The position numbers and the translations under genes were made by a program. The notes under the pieces were generated by a model. It was not told the origin of the DNA. It was given only the letters and a program-made list of their open reading frames with translations, and made no database searches. From positions 16,615,924 through 16,679,923 of the forward strand of contig OV121097.1 of the NCBI GenBank assembly GCA_921293015.1: DNA of 64,000 nucleotides, in the 5' to 3' direction. How positions within the stretch are numbered: position 1 is the stretch's first letter; each line of letters starts with the position of its first letter. Shown piece by piece: positions 30,370 to 44,700 of this stretch. This DNA is from Phorcus lineatus. Lineage: Eukaryota > Mollusca > Gastropoda > Trochida > Trochidae.

Positions 30370-32179
30370 ATGTCTCAACAAAGAAGTTTACCTCAGAGCA
30401 AAGATGCTCTTCTCAAGTCCTACACAAAACGACTCAAGGATGACATCAGATCCATGTTGGATAACTTCACAGAGATCATCAAACTGGCTAGGGTGTTGTA
30501 TTATTTCAACATTTTTTCAAACATGACAATTAAAAAAAACCCCTTAATTTTGTTATTTTAAGATGAGACTTTTTTCTTGTGATTCTTTAGTTTTAATGTT
30601 ATTCTTTTCTTTGATGGAATAAGGTCAAAATGTTACCACATACAGGGTAGAGTTTAACAAAATAAAAATGTCAGCATCTACTTGTCACCCTAAGGTTTAA
30701 GGTTGAATGGGTTCTAATACACTGCCCATGGGGCATGAAATTTGTGTGTTCTTTTTTGTCAAATGATAACAACATCATTTGATATAGTTTCAAAGATTTA
30801 GATTTTTTGACCGGTTTTTCAGTTGGAAGAGGAATCTCAGATATCTCGAACAACACAGGGGGAACAGGACCAGTATGAAATGCAAGTTAGAGCTGCCAAT
30901 ATAGTGAGTTGTTGTGGTTAATATGTTCATTCATGCTTGACCTCCTTTAAAGGCACTGAAGAAATATAACGTGATTTTAGGAAAATAAAAACAAATGTTT
31001 CCAATTTGAAGACAGTCTTTTTTGACCAATAACAGAAATCCTTAAACAAATGTACCAAGTTTATAGAAACACAGGGTCACATTCAAGGCTTGATAAGTTT
31101 ATTTGTTATGGAGATACAACCAACAGTTAGGTTTTACTGCGATTCTGTAGCTCTAAAAGTACAACCAATGGGTTCACTACTTTCAGTTCACCGATAAGAT
31201 GGCCACAATGTGCTGCTGGTTTTGAACTTTTGAATAATGCTACTATGATATAATTTAAATTAAAAAATTAGAAAAACTAAATTAAGGGGGGGCGGAGGGG
31301 GGTGAAAGCCAAACATATAAAGAACAGAAAGCACAAGCTTCAAAGCCCAAAAGTTTAGTTACGTTTCGGGGAGCGTTAGCTCCCCTTCCACCTTTATATG
31401 TTTGGCTTTCACCCCCCCCCCCCCTAAATTTAGTTTTTCTAATGTCTAAACCGCATTAGCCGTGATTGCCCGCATCCTTTAGTGGATCCATGTAATTTAC
31501 AGTTTACCGCTCTCTTCATAACCTGCGTGGATAAGCGCCGCCCCATTTAGTATGATATAATTTATATGTATTTTGAATAATACTAAGTGTTTTAGTTAAA
31601 TTAGTTTTTGGAATTGAGGAGTAAGTCGATTTATTTCAAAATATATTTACTTATATTTCTGGTATATGCAGAGCCCACTATTTCTACACTATCTTGTGAT
31701 CTTAGCCATATATGCAGAGCCCACTATTTCTATGCTATCTTGTGATCTTAGCCATATCAGCTTGTTTTCTTTGAATATGAAAGAGTTAAAAAAGTTTTTA
31801 ATAGTTTATATCAACAACTCACTTAGATCTACTAAAAAAGAATCAGTGCAGCTTTGCCATTTTCAAAGGGAAGCTTATGTGTTTCATCTAAGAACTAAGA
31901 ATTTTGGATTTGCACCCCTAGAAAAAATAATATGATATATTTGTATTCCCCTATTTCTAGGTGAGGGCAGGTGAATCACTTATGAAGCTTGTATCAGACT
32001 TAAAGCAGTTCCTCATCTTGAACGATTTCCCGTCGGTGAACGAGTCGATATCCCAGAACACCCAGCTGTATAAACACATGCAGAGCGAGGTGGACGCCAA
32101 GCTGATGGCATTGAGAGACGAGATGGCCACAGACTTGTATGAACTTGAGGATGAATATTACTCTTCTGTGTATAAATAA
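30370..32179 (+). CDS. MED22: Mediator complex subunit 22, complete, three coding exons
   Basis: A head-module subunit of Mediator, which links activators to RNA polymerase II. The coding exons 30370-30492, 30823-30903 and 31961-32179 join in phase 0 to 140 residues, the length of the short human isoform (Surf5). It begins [20 protein letters not shown]; other diagnostic stretches are [63 protein letters not shown] and the acidic end [11 protein letters not shown]. It is predicted all-helical. An acceptor (TTTGTTTTCAG ending at 30314) shows that the first coding exon begins at 30315 with 55 bases of leader, so an upstream non-coding exon exists. The gene is head-to-head with RPL7A, as SURF5 and SURF3 are in vertebrates. 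The longer C-terminal tail of the human isoform is absent. Confidence 0.97.
31267..31443. mobile_element. Fold-back element in MED22 intron 2
   Basis: The left arm 31267-31321 (ATTAGAAAAACTAAATT, G-run, GGTGAAAGCCAAACATATAAAG) and right arm 31392-31443 are near-perfect inverted copies. The roughly 70-base centre contains a second small hairpin (GGGGAGC/GCTCCCC) preceded by AAGTTTAGTTACGTTTCG. No ORF is present. It is a young-looking hairpin transposon. Confidence 0.85.
31665..31756. repeat. Perfect-looking 46-bp tandem duplication
   Basis: Two adjacent 46-base copies beginning TATGCAGAGCCCACTATTTC (31665-31710, 31711-31756) differ at only two positions. It is in MED22 intron 2. Confidence 0.9.
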
Positions 32180-32634
32180 TTCATATTGATATGTTAATTG
32201 ATGCTGTTGCTAAGGATGGCTATTTTCAACTGATGTAGGACTGTGTTCAATGGATTTTATTCCACAGTAAAACTTATCATAGCACAGGTGTAAGCTAAGA
32301 TGCTTTTCCTGCATTACAACATGAAAATTAAAAATTTTAAATGCCCCAGAATTGTATGAATTTGAAGAGGCGTACTGATAAGTATATACCTCCGTGTCAA
32401 GAAAATATATGAGGGTCTTTGACAATTTGATTCATATTCAACTGTGTGGCCATGGAATTGAACGAATATGATAACTCATCTGTGCATGTTAAATGCATAT
32501 GTATATTTTGACGTGTGTGTGCTGAAGAACGTTGAAGATCATGAACATCATTATCGTTTTTGTCATCAAAATTGAAAACTTGGCATTTAATCTTTCTCTA
32601 TCATGTCATTTAATATCCATTCATTGTATCATGT

Positions 32635-32640
32635 AATAAA
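32635..32640 (+). terminator. Candidate polyadenylation signal of MED22
   Basis: AATAAA lies about 455 bases after the stop codon and is followed after about 20 bases by a TTGTTGTGCTTTTGG GT-rich stretch. Confidence 0.6.
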
Positions 32641-35600
32641 TGTGAAACTAAAATTTGAGTTGTTGTGCTTTTGGCAAAGTAAAAAATTTATGTCAAAAAA
32701 ATGATGTTAAGAAACAAGTGAAAACATCAGATTACCATTATCAAAGAAAGTCTGTCATTCCTGCTAATGAATTGGCTCTAGAAATGCACATGGCTCGTCC
32801 TTCAGATCAGAAGATAATGATGAATTCTGTCTGTGCAGAGATGGCTGATCATACCTATTCTTGCTAGGAATGACCTGTGCCAGATAGAACTGAGAGGCTG
32901 GCTGGTAGTGGATGGAGAACTTTGTTTGATCTTTAAAGGGAGGTGCTTTTTGTTGGCATCTTGTATTCTTTTTTTTTAAAGAATTTCTTTTTTTACACTG
33001 TGCGTGACCGATGATTGCCAGTGTGGCCAGTTTTGTGGAGTTATTCCCATGTTGAGGGGTTCAGGTCGCAGCTCTTTAGAGTGATCTTGACGGTGTCTTT
33101 GGACTGTTTGGACCAATCTCAGTGCGATTGTTTACCTCTACACTATTCTCTGCACGGGGGTCATATTACACATAGACAATGAGAGAAACTCAAACGTTTT
33201 GTAATGGTTTTATTTCTGGTATACAGTAACAACATTTGTATATGTTCCATGACCATGAATTCATTGCTATATAGACGTCTGAGATCACAGATACATGATT
33301 GTAGAAATATTTGTTCAATATTAGACGTGCAGTCAAGTTTTAATTATTCTTTCAAAACTGTTTACAATCACAGGGTCATGTACTGTTTTCAATAGGGGCT
33401 AGAAAGTTAGACAGACACTACCATATTTGCTTGACCACAGTTTCTACTGTATTAGCTCTGTTATAAACAATGGAATCTTGATATATCATTACTTCAAGGA
33501 GTGGCTGACAAACAGTAGTTCAGGGCCATGATTTGCAAAGCTTTCGTAGCTCAGTGATAATGGTAAGTACCATATGTTAAGTTGGCTTATGAATACTTTC
33601 ACCCTCAGATTGCTTTAAGAATCTAGTTCCAAGTGTCCATTTGAGCAATTATGGTCTTGGGGGTAAACAACTGAAAGACATTTACACTTAACTTTGCAAT
33701 TTGAAATATCCAAACCTCTGTCTTTATTTGATATCTTTTATTAATAATAAATCTATGTCACATAGTTTTAAAGAAGCTCAAAAATAGTCATTCTAGTTAA
33801 TACAAGGATTATGAAACATCAAAGGAATCAAATATTTCCATTGTCATGGACTGGCATTAGTCACTTCTCTCTAGGACATGTCACATGACTCACATTCCTA
33901 GTTCAAAATTGTTATACGTTGTGGTAGGCCTCATTTATAACCTAATGTTGATAGTGGGCTCGGGCCAATGATCAACACCCGATAATATAAGGCCTACTAC
34001 CATGTGAAACGTTGCTGAACTAGTTACAACCTACGTTACTTCTACAATTCAAACAGAAATTCTTTAATTGAATGATTTTGATTGAACTTTGCAAAACTAA
34101 TCTGAAGAGCTATGTCCACCCAAACAAACAACACACTCAAAAACAGTTAACATTACATTACAAACGTTGAAAGAAAATGTTCCATTGGCATCTAATTTGG
34201 AGTTCTATAATGGTATATGAAGAACCTTACAGAGCAATTGCAGATGTAATTATCACAGAAATGCTTGATAAGTTCTTAAAATGTGGTTGAATTTTCAAAA
34301 ACTATTTTCACACAACAAAACAAAGATAACTGATGGGCCCAAAAAATATGGGTACATAAAAAAACTTGTAAACAACCTAAACACAACATAATAATATGTA
34401 ATCCATAAAGTTTCATAACAGTAAATGGACATTGAAGAAAATGCTACATTTTTGTCTTAGATATATGCTCAAAGAGTTAACTGGAAGTCTAAATAAAAAT
34501 ATGGCTCTTATGGCTGATTGATTGGCATGAAGATACCATGGCACTTCAAATATAAACATAATATTGATAGATCATATTTTATTCATTGTTGTTACTGTCA
34601 TCAATAGAGTGATTATCTTGGTGATAAGCTACAATATTCAATGAGTAAACTGATACAAAGGAATGTAAATTGGATTTGTCAAGCAGTCAGCAATTTACAA
34701 CTCACATTGCAGTCATGAACAGACAGCCAAAAAATACGCTTGGTTTTAAAAGTCAGTATGTTTTGTTTAAGTCAAAAAAGTGATCTCACAAAAACTGAAA
34801 TAAATGTTACCAACTGTAAGACTTATGTTTTCATCAAAAGAGGCAGAAAATGAATGTACCGTGTTCATTAAAGCATTGGTTTTTGTTTGATGCTTGATAC
34901 TTTCTTCTACAATTACGGATGGCCAGGTTAAGTAATGAGATGTTTCAGCCGCTGAAGAGTACATGATTTGCATAAACTTATGTTCCTTGGGAAAACTTTT
35001 AAAGAAATAAAACTTTCAAAAACCATGTTTCTTTCACTTTAAGGGAATGTACATTTCTAGATTTTAATTTGAGAATTTTAGGATGATTATGATATTTTAA
35101 AATGTGGTGCATTGTTTATGGAATTCATGGAATTTTTTTATGGAATCCCCTTTTTTTTTTACGTCACTTGTCCTCTACTGCTGCATGTAGAAAAATTTGA
35201 AACTGAAATACTTTGAAAATAAACGTATGAGGTTATTTCATTTTTCCTTGCAAAAGTATAATATCAAAGTAATTCAGGCACTTTGTGACTTCCTCTCTTA
35301 CAATCAATACTAAAGAATACTGTGTGTATTGTAATACTGAACCTTTCAATAGCTTACTGGCAAAACATATTCTATATCTTCATTCCTGCATACAAGAAAT
35401 CATTCAAAACATAACAATACTGATAGTGTTTAATACAACTTGTTCACAATGACATTGTCCTTTTCGATAGGGAGGATAGTCTCCCAACATAAAGCAATTT
35501 AATTTGGAGTTTAAATCTATTTTTGGTCTCCATTTTACACAAGACAGTTTGACAGGAGAGATAATGAAAGATTAAATGAAGTTGCATATTCCCCTTGGTT

Positions 35601-35753
35601 TAAAGGAAAATGTTTGAGATATAGACTGTTTTCATGAAGTTGATGAAATCTTTAAGTGATGGTATTGAGTTATGTTATCAAATAAGAGTAAAGCAGGCAA
35701 GTAAATTTACAAAATGACTTGACACCAAGAATTATCTGCCCTTTATGGACTCT
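32641..35753. other. Intergenic region between the convergent genes MED22 and STKLD1
   Basis: I recognise no gene. A more GC-balanced patch at about 33000-33170 may be transposon-derived. A relative of the fold-back at 3645 lies at about 33550-33595, and an imperfect inverted repeat is at 33896-34022. Confidence 0.5.
33896..34022. repeat. Imperfect inverted repeat with about 60-bp arms
   Basis: The left arm (CTAGTTCAAAATTGTTATACG, GGTAGGCCT) and right arm (AGGCCTACTACC, AACGTTGCTGAACTAG) are inverted copies with several mismatches. The centre is GGGCTCGGGCC. Probably a decayed fold-back element. Confidence 0.55.
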
Positions 35754-38700
35754 CTAGCTTGGTTTTGCTGTTCCAAGTTTCTTCATGGCTGCTTCACATG
35801 GCTTCATAACATCCTGGAATAAATTAATGGTTATTTATGATGGTTTTGAAAACGAATATTGAAGCAGGAGATTGCCTATAGGCATTTCAAATTGTTCTCA
35901 AAGTTCAAAGATGAATTTGGAACTTAATAATTATGAAATTTAACGCATGAATTGAAGACAGTTTATTGGTCTGCTTCATGAATATGTATAATATTAGAGA
36001 ACTATGAATTTTCTAGAAAAACTTTGTTTTTGTTTGTTTATTTTTCAATTTGAAGAAGAAAAAACTTATATAAAAAGATGAACAGTCATTACTTTTCACA
36101 TTTTCTTTTCAATGTTATGATTTTGAATTTGAGGGAGAAAAACAACATGTTATCTGACAGAAATATATAATTGATGATGTGAATTGTATATATACTAAAG
36201 CAATATATACCGCAGAAACAGATATATTATAATGCACAAAAGTTTGGAAAATATGTGTAAGAGTGCTGAGGCGTGTTCAGGAATGTGAATGTTCCTTTTG
36301 AACAATAAAAGTGTTGAAATGATGGAATCAAGTAAACATCCTTCTTTTCCTCATTCGAATTATTAAACTTGGAATAGCATAATACTTCTTGTACTTTAGA
36401 AATGACTCAATTTTTGTTTTAACTTGTACATCGTAAATAATTATGTAAAATAAGGATACAAAATGTTATTTCAAAATGGAGATTCCATAAAGTGACTTGT
36501 TATCTTCTTCTACTTTGTGAATATCTTTACTTATATTGTGGTTATCAGCATTATAATAATTTATCTCTGAAAAAGTTCCTCTACTGGATACTAAATCAAA
36601 ACACTGAGTAAATTATAAACACAAACATTCTCACTTCTGAACACTTCTCATATTGTGCAAGAACAGTGCCTTACCAAGTTGTCACGGAAACGTTTGTGTA
36701 TTGGGAGAAGCACAAGGATTCCGACCCTTAAGTGACACATTTCCGCGTTCACCTCATCTAGCACCGCAAACAAACAAACTCACTTAGACAAAGCAGCAAA
36801 CAGAACTCCACACAGAGGTAAGACATCGAGCAGCACAATTAGGTATATATTTCTTATGATAAATGTAACTTATGACAGATGTCTTGGTATACTACCGTAT
36901 GTGAACTGTTGTGTGACTGCTAGGGACATTCATTAGTATTCAACAGGATTAATTAAATTAAAGGGTCAATTTTTTTTCAATTTCTTTCTTTGTTGCTGCT
37001 GCATCATATCTCACCTCTAAGTAATTATTCCACAATGTAGTTGAAACTAACTCTAATGTTATACACTGTACGCCCCATGAGTCTTGTCAATACAACCAGG
37101 GATGAACCATTTGTCCTTTATCATGAACGTCGACCAATCATAATAGACTTGGCTCTGCTCTTGCTATTAGTCGCCATTCTTTCTAATTTTCAGGTGAATT
37201 ACTTCAAAAAATATTATAGCAACATCCCCTTGAAACATAGATTATCCATCATGTTATTCATTATGAATTTACTGTAAGGAAATTCGGTGAGGTAATCAGT
37301 ATTTTCAGGATGAAAGAAGAAACTAAAGTATAAGACGAACAAAGGTGGTTGATGCTGACCATCAAAGGTCAGCTGATTTGATGGTCAGCTGAACTGACCA
37401 CAACAGTTATCCCCTAGTTGTAATAATGAGTCTCGTTGGTTGTATAACATCACAGATAGTTCTGACTTGTTTGTAGATCCAGTGTTTCATACGATTGATA
37501 CTTACCTTTTCACAGCAATCATGTCACCTCTTTGGATGAATTTTTTCAATACAAAATTTTACAATATCCGAACAAAATAAATGAAACAATCCCCTATAGA
37601 AATCAAACCATAAACTTTACTTGGTGATATTAGGGAATATTATATTGTTATTGCATTTCTTGGAACACAAAATTAATCCAACACAAGTAAGTTGAGAATC
37701 TTTTTGACTTTCTCCAAATACCTATCAATCATAGTGTCACTCTAATACATGTGAAGCATCATTCCCATGCAATAAACTTGCAAGCGGTGGTTCAGAGTGC
37801 AGGTAACAATGACCAAGAATCACAAGGTCAAGGCCACACAGCAAGCAAGGTGAAGGTTGTGTTGTGATGACATAGGACAGCAATGTCAAGGTGAAATATA
37901 TGCGTCCACTGCAGCCTTTTTGCCAAAGTTTGTATGCAGGCAAGCAATACAATACTATCATCAATCATTTCAAAATCTCAATATCTAATTGCTACGTTAC
38001 AACTTATAACAGTTCCATCGAAATCATGTTCTTCTTCAAATCATAAAAATTATGAATTTATGTAAAAATTATCAGAGAAAACATTAATATTGTTGTATAA
38101 TTGAACCAATTTTGGTTATCTCAATTTTGAATATGTCATGTTGATGATAAGACTGTAATCAGATAGTGAGTGATATAAACAAGTGTTCCACCAGGCACAG
38201 CAAACAGAGCTCCGCCTCTCACCTCATTCTTATTAAACTTGAGCTGAATTTCTTTAATTAGCGCTGGCACTTTGAAGCTCAGCAAATCTCTACAAATCTC
38301 ATCTAAAAAGGAACAGTTACATCAAATATTTCCGTAAGTAAAGATTGTTAAAAGAATATTTCACTTTTTTCATTCAAACCTAACATAAGAACTTGAAGAG
38401 TATTCAACAGTTTTAAAGACAAGTTTTAAACAGTCCCTTGATAAGATACATTTTCTGTCCAAAAGAACAATAAAAAAACCTAGTTTCATGCACAGAAATA
38501 ACTGAAATAAACTGAAACCCCCTACAAAATTCTGCAAGAGTAATATTTTGAGCAGAATGAGTTGAATTTTAATAGGCCCTGACTAACATATTTTCATCAA
38601 ATATAACAAGTCTTTATGGACTTCTTTATCTTTTACTCAACTTCTTTATTAGACAGTAGCGCCATTTTGGTATCAATCCTTCCTAACAAGCAAGCTAAGC

Positions 38701-41700
38701 AAAACACCACTACTGTCAAAAAAAGAAGCTGTATATCCATATATCTGACATGCCTCTCAAAAAGCAAATTTTTATTCTTATCATAATATATTATATCTAT
38801 CCTAGGATCAAGCTTTATTAAAATCAATTCATATTCATTTTCAAACTTATGATAGTTTTTGCAATTTTAGAATGTGAAGCATGCTTACCATATTCTGCGA
38901 GCTCCATGATGAGCGTCACGATAGACTCGACCACCTCCGCATTGTCCTTGTGTAGATCGTAGGCACGAGTGATGATGGGGATGCCGTCCGAGGACTCAAC
39001 CTGACCCTTCTCCCCCTCGCTCGTAAGCACTCGGTATGCACACTCCTCTGAGGATTTCATTACACTACGATTATTATTAATACCTTACCTTATAAAGCAT
39101 ATATTGTAAACAGCTGGAGGCAAACCTCTTGTTAGTCTGTTTTGAAATTTCAGAATGGTTTGGCAGAAATTAATCAGCAAAAGTAGTACAGAATGTAATT
39201 GTTCTTTTTATAAATAGATAATATTAAGAGATTCTACTCATTCCACTGAATTTTAATAAGCACCCCTATTTTAAATTTTGTAAGCCTCAAGGTATCTTAA
39301 TACAAATACTTCAAATATTGTGTTCCTCTTATGATTTAGAATGTACAGTTATATGGATTAGTTGTTCATTTAATCCAATGATTTAATTTTAACAGAAAAT
39401 GTCATTCGCTATGCAATAGTGATTATTTTGCTCAAACTCATGAGAAGTCAAGAAGAATAGAATGATGTTAAGAAACATTTATACAATGTGCAAATTAAAT
39501 AACTCACCATCTGGTTCAACAAGCGCTGAGAGAGCCATGCATGCGTTCTTGACAATCTTTGGGTTCTTGTTGTGGGTATCAATAGTGCTCAGGAGCAGAC
39601 CCACAGTGTCAAGGTCATTCACACACTCAAAACTCTTGTCTGAAACGAAAACCCATTTGTATATGAGAGCCAATCTCAAAACTCTTATTTGAAACAAAAC
39701 AACAATGGATATGAGAGCCAATCTCAAAACTCTTGTTTGAAACAAAAACCCCAGAGTCAATCTGAAAACCCGTGTCTGAAACAAAACCCATTTGGATAAG
39801 AAAGCCAATATCAAAACTCCCATTTGGATAAGAAAGCCAATCTTAAAAACCCAAGTCCAACTTGCATTGAGTTCTGACCTTCATTTTTTTGCAATGTAAA
39901 GTGAGGTGACAAGTATCAGCTCGTATTAATGATTATGTGTTGGCGTAATGCATGTTCAAAGCCATGATAACAATACATCTACCCATCATGTTAAGAGCAT
40001 ACTGAGACTGAGGGACCTTGGTACAACTTATACACCTAAATAAAACATTTCTGGGGGGTTGTATCAAAACAAAGAGGTGAATAATGCAAAAGAATAAATA
40101 TAGTTGCACAAATCCGAAGTATCAATTCTTTTCTTTAATGAAAACTAATTTCTATCCATTATGTTAAAAAAACAGCATAATTGTGTTTGCTGTCATGTTA
40201 AGAAGATATGTTACAGCAAGAATATCTACATAAAGCAATGAGTACTGACCATCTAGACAGAGTGACAAGAGGGCTGCGGACGCTGCCTCGGCCACCTCTG
40301 GTGATGAGGGGTGTGTCTTCAGCGCCGTACACACCCCCTCCACTGCCTTGTATTCATAGACCACCTGTAGGTTGCTCTCTGCAATAGTAAATGAATAAAT
40401 CTAGATTTTTCTCTTATTTTGAATATTCATATTTGATTTTAAAGTCCTTTAACAGCAGGAGATTTGCAAGTTTGTTGACTGTTATGATAAGTCCCTAATT
40501 CAGATAAACATCATCAGACATGTGATTTTTGTCAAGGTGTGGTGCAAGATTTGATGAAAACGGGGGGGAATACATAAAGGAAATACCTTCTTCATCACAG
40601 GGTGGAATACTGTTTTTAAACATTTAAAAGAGGTTCTTCATTGAAATGTAGCTTCTCTGCAATAAAGTGGTTAATGAACAGAGTGAGTTAGTAAGTTAAT
40701 GATCGTAGCTTGGGCAAATGTTTTGTTTGTATCCATAGAAACCAACTATTTGCAAGACCATACAGATTGAATCTCTGAAAAAAAAAACATTTACCAACAA
40801 AAGACATTAATTCCAAAATTCTTTGGTATCATTTGAGATGAAAAGCTGTAGTTGATACAATTATGTTGAAGAGTGAAGTATCTGTTATAAGATTATAACA
40901 GTTTACCGTTGATGGTGAGTCCCCAGAGGGCGCTGCAGCAGGTCGCACACAGTTCAGGGTTGTTGATGTTGGCTCTCATAGCGTAGAGGACCTGCTCGAT
41001 ACCTCCCAGACTACCTATCATCTCAGCGGCTTTGTCTACAAGACAGACAGCAGTTTAGTGTATAGGATTCTAGAACATTACTAACACCAATAACAAAATT
41101 TAAACACCGACACAATTGATATATGAATCGAAAGATACAACCTTTGGCTACTATATCTTACAGTAAGGTATCACTTACCCCTACCCTAGATTGTATTTGC
41201 CAATGTTGTCAAATAAGAGAGTTATAGCTACGAACTCAATGGTTCTGAATATCAAAAATGTTTTCTAAGATGAGATAGTTATATAGTAGCCAAAGTGTTT
41301 ACCTTTCCATTCATGTGTCAATTTAAGATATATGTTTTGTTTTTATCGACTAGAAGCAAAATGTTTCTTTATCAAAATTGCTGAGAAGCTGCTACAGATG
41401 AAATAGGTTTCGGACTCTTATCTTATTTCAATAGTGGTAGAAAGTCATTGATTCCTCAAAGGGGGATAACTCCAACAGAGGGAAATAACTCTTGGGGAAA
41501 GTACTCACTGTCAGCTGATAAAGCCATTAGCAGAGATGTTCCTGTTTGTTGAAGTTCGACACAGTTTGAATGAGTCTGAAAAATACACAAAGAAATTCAT
41601 CTTGGAACCGAGGAATTTCAAATCTATTAAACGTGATTGAATTAGTTTTTCACAAACATGTTTTCAGTCAATTTTTGCAGAAATTGAAATAACAGGGCAA

Positions 41701-44700
41701 GATATGAATATATTTACTTTAAGAGAAAAAATTAACAAATACCTTCATTATGAGTATGACAGGTTCAATGATTTCTGCTGAAAACAGGATATCTCCGGAC
41801 TCGGCTGAAGAGGAATTATATGGTCATAAAGCCAGATAAACATACATTGATTAGATAGTCTTAAAATGTAAAGTTGAACCATATTTTTATTACACTCAAC
41901 TTACTTTTGGAAAAACAAAATAAGAAAACCACTGCGCACACATTTAGAATTTGGTGGTGACATTTTCATTTCTTCATGAGCAAATTTGATTCTTTACAGT
42001 TCATATAGTTTTGATGATCGTGACTAATTTTCATAGAATGACACTATTGACAACTAGTTGAGCTTAAACTTAAAGATAATGGATCATTGATCATTACTAA
42101 GTAAAGTCTACTCCTACTATTAGGTACTAAATGTAAACTTTGTATCTATGGTTAGTTAAGATTATATCTTATACTTCTATTGAAAAAAATAACAACCAAT
42201 GAACAAAAAGGTATTGATAAAAAAATCTTCACAACTAAAAATAAATCCTTTTTCCTTTATGTTCTTCAGGTGACAAACATTCCTTTATACATTTTCAAAC
42301 TAAAACTAAAATTGATGATGTTAAATCAGCATAATTATATTGCATATTAATAAAACTAGCTAGCCTGTCAAATACTTTACATTCTGAAGAAGTGGTCACA
42401 CAACATTTATTTCACATCATGCATGACATTATCTAAAATATAGCTCATAGGAAACATAACACATATAAACATTTTTCATGCAATGTGTCACTTGCACTAA
42501 GGTTAAAGGTACTATGAAATCACTTGGAAAGAAACCTATACCACATTTGTAAATTGATTTTGAAGCTTCATCTACTGTATCTACAATTGAGTTCTCAGGT
42601 TTATCATTTATTAAAAGGTGACTAATGGGGGGGTCAATATTAATGGGACCCTTTGGCAATGACAGATATATCCTTTGGAGCTTAGACACTGGGCTGAAAG
42701 GGTGGGCAAATGCTTCAAGTTTCTCCAGGTACAACACTGTTTCATCAACGTTCTCTTCAAGGACATTAACTGTGATTTTAAGAAATGGAAGACATCTGCG
42801 TTTTTATCATGAAATTGACGTTTTGAGGTTTTATATTTCTATCATGATCAAAAGAATTAATCTTAAACATATACAAAAATACAAGAATTTAAGTTACGAA
42901 TTTTCATTTGCATACTAGTACTATCAACATTTTAAACATATTCTTGAGGTCAAATTCAATGCTAAAATTCAAAACAAAGTAGAAGCATGATAGTTTACTT
43001 TTTTTGCAGTGATACAAATGTACTTTGTTATATCTTTGTTATTTGATTTGTATCTTACTCAAATTAAGATTACATATGCTATCAACAACAAAAGAATTTG
43101 AATTCCTAAAACTAAAAGGCTAAAATGGAATTAACTACATCTGACTGTTAGTAGGACAGTGCTTGACTAAGCTTAGTACAGTACAGACAGTGTCAATACA
43201 AATAGTAAGATCATACCAGGAGACCCTTCACCAAGCTTCGTGTACACAGTTAACACTAGCAAATAAAGTAACCACATTTTCATTGATTGTTATTAGAGTT
43301 AAGACCTTATCACTGTAAACAAAAAAACAACCAAATCTAACTTATCCTCTGACTAAAAACAGGTGCACAATTTTGACACCATTATTCATAACAATTATGG
43401 CATTTCTTATCAAAGAGTTTTTATATCACATTAAGAAAATTCTGATATCAATACTTGTGATATTTCAATTTCATAAATATCTTTCTGATTACAGAGACCC
43501 AGCTAAATCATTCTATAGATCCTAGCAAAGGTTAGTGTTTCAATTAGTTTTTACTTATCTTGCAAAAGTGTTGTCAATGTTCATTAAATGAATTGTGTGA
43601 AGGCAAAAAGCTTTTCCCATTTTGCCTTTGAGAGACAACTGTTCCAACACTAAAGTGTATGAACATAAAACTTGTTTTGTACAGATATGCAAAATATTCA
43701 GAAATGTCCAAAAACAAAATTTGATTCTTCACTGACAAAATTTGACATACTAGCATCATCTATTCATGAAATGACTAATGTATGGACATCAATACAAACT
43801 CAATTTGAATATTATTTCTTTCACTTCTGCCTCAAAAAATAGATTTTAGTCAAAACACTGAGCAGTAACCCTGACAACCATTCATAAGGAAAATGGATTC
43901 AACTTCCACATACATGACACGATAACGTTGTTGAATATATTACAGCCAGCAATCTGGATAGCTATGTTGTTAGGGTTGTTCTTCATGGCTGCAGCAACAA
44001 GCCGTTTGCTGTTTGTCTCCAGGATGACTCCATCTTGTTTTGTGATCTCCACAAGGTGTTCCATACCCTCCTTCACACAGTCCTCGTTGTCAATGTTCCG
44101 TGCAATGTGTTCTAAGACCACCAGAACTCCGGGAGTTTCAGTGGCTAGAGGATCAGGGCGGTCTGTGTAGAGAAGATGCATGTAGAAATGAAACTATTAG
44201 TTTTCAGTCACAGTTTTCCAGCCTAGTGTGTAACATATTAATCTGTTAGCTCATTGGCTTTGAAAATTTAGTTTGTCTGGTGGAATAGTTAAGATTTAGG
44301 ATCTCAATCTCATAGAGCTGCAAATTTTGCTAGCTGGAATTTATATGAACAAGTACTTTCGGAAATGCACTAGAGTAAATGGCTATTCTATTGATAAATC
44401 TTATTTCAACCCCTGTACATTCAAGTGCCATTCTTTTTTCCATCTAGTGTAAAACATGGCCTATCTTTGGTACTGCATAGTTAATACCATCTAGGTGATG
44501 GAAAAGTTATCCAAACTGGTGCAAAAAATTTACAGAACCACTCATGTACACAAATTTCAGTATCCCCTCTGCTAAATTACATATTTTTACTGCTAGTACA
44601 ACACATATCTACATCCATGTAGTACATTGTGCATTTCTATAAATTCCATATTTCTTGTGTCAATAAGCTTGACATCTGACCTTCAGCCCGACTGCTCTGT

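Noticed and set aside
42429..42737. A 102-codon minus-strand frame as an extra STKLD1 exon
   Set aside because: Flanking exons join in phase without it, and no acceptor-donor pair brackets it properly. It may be transposon-derived.
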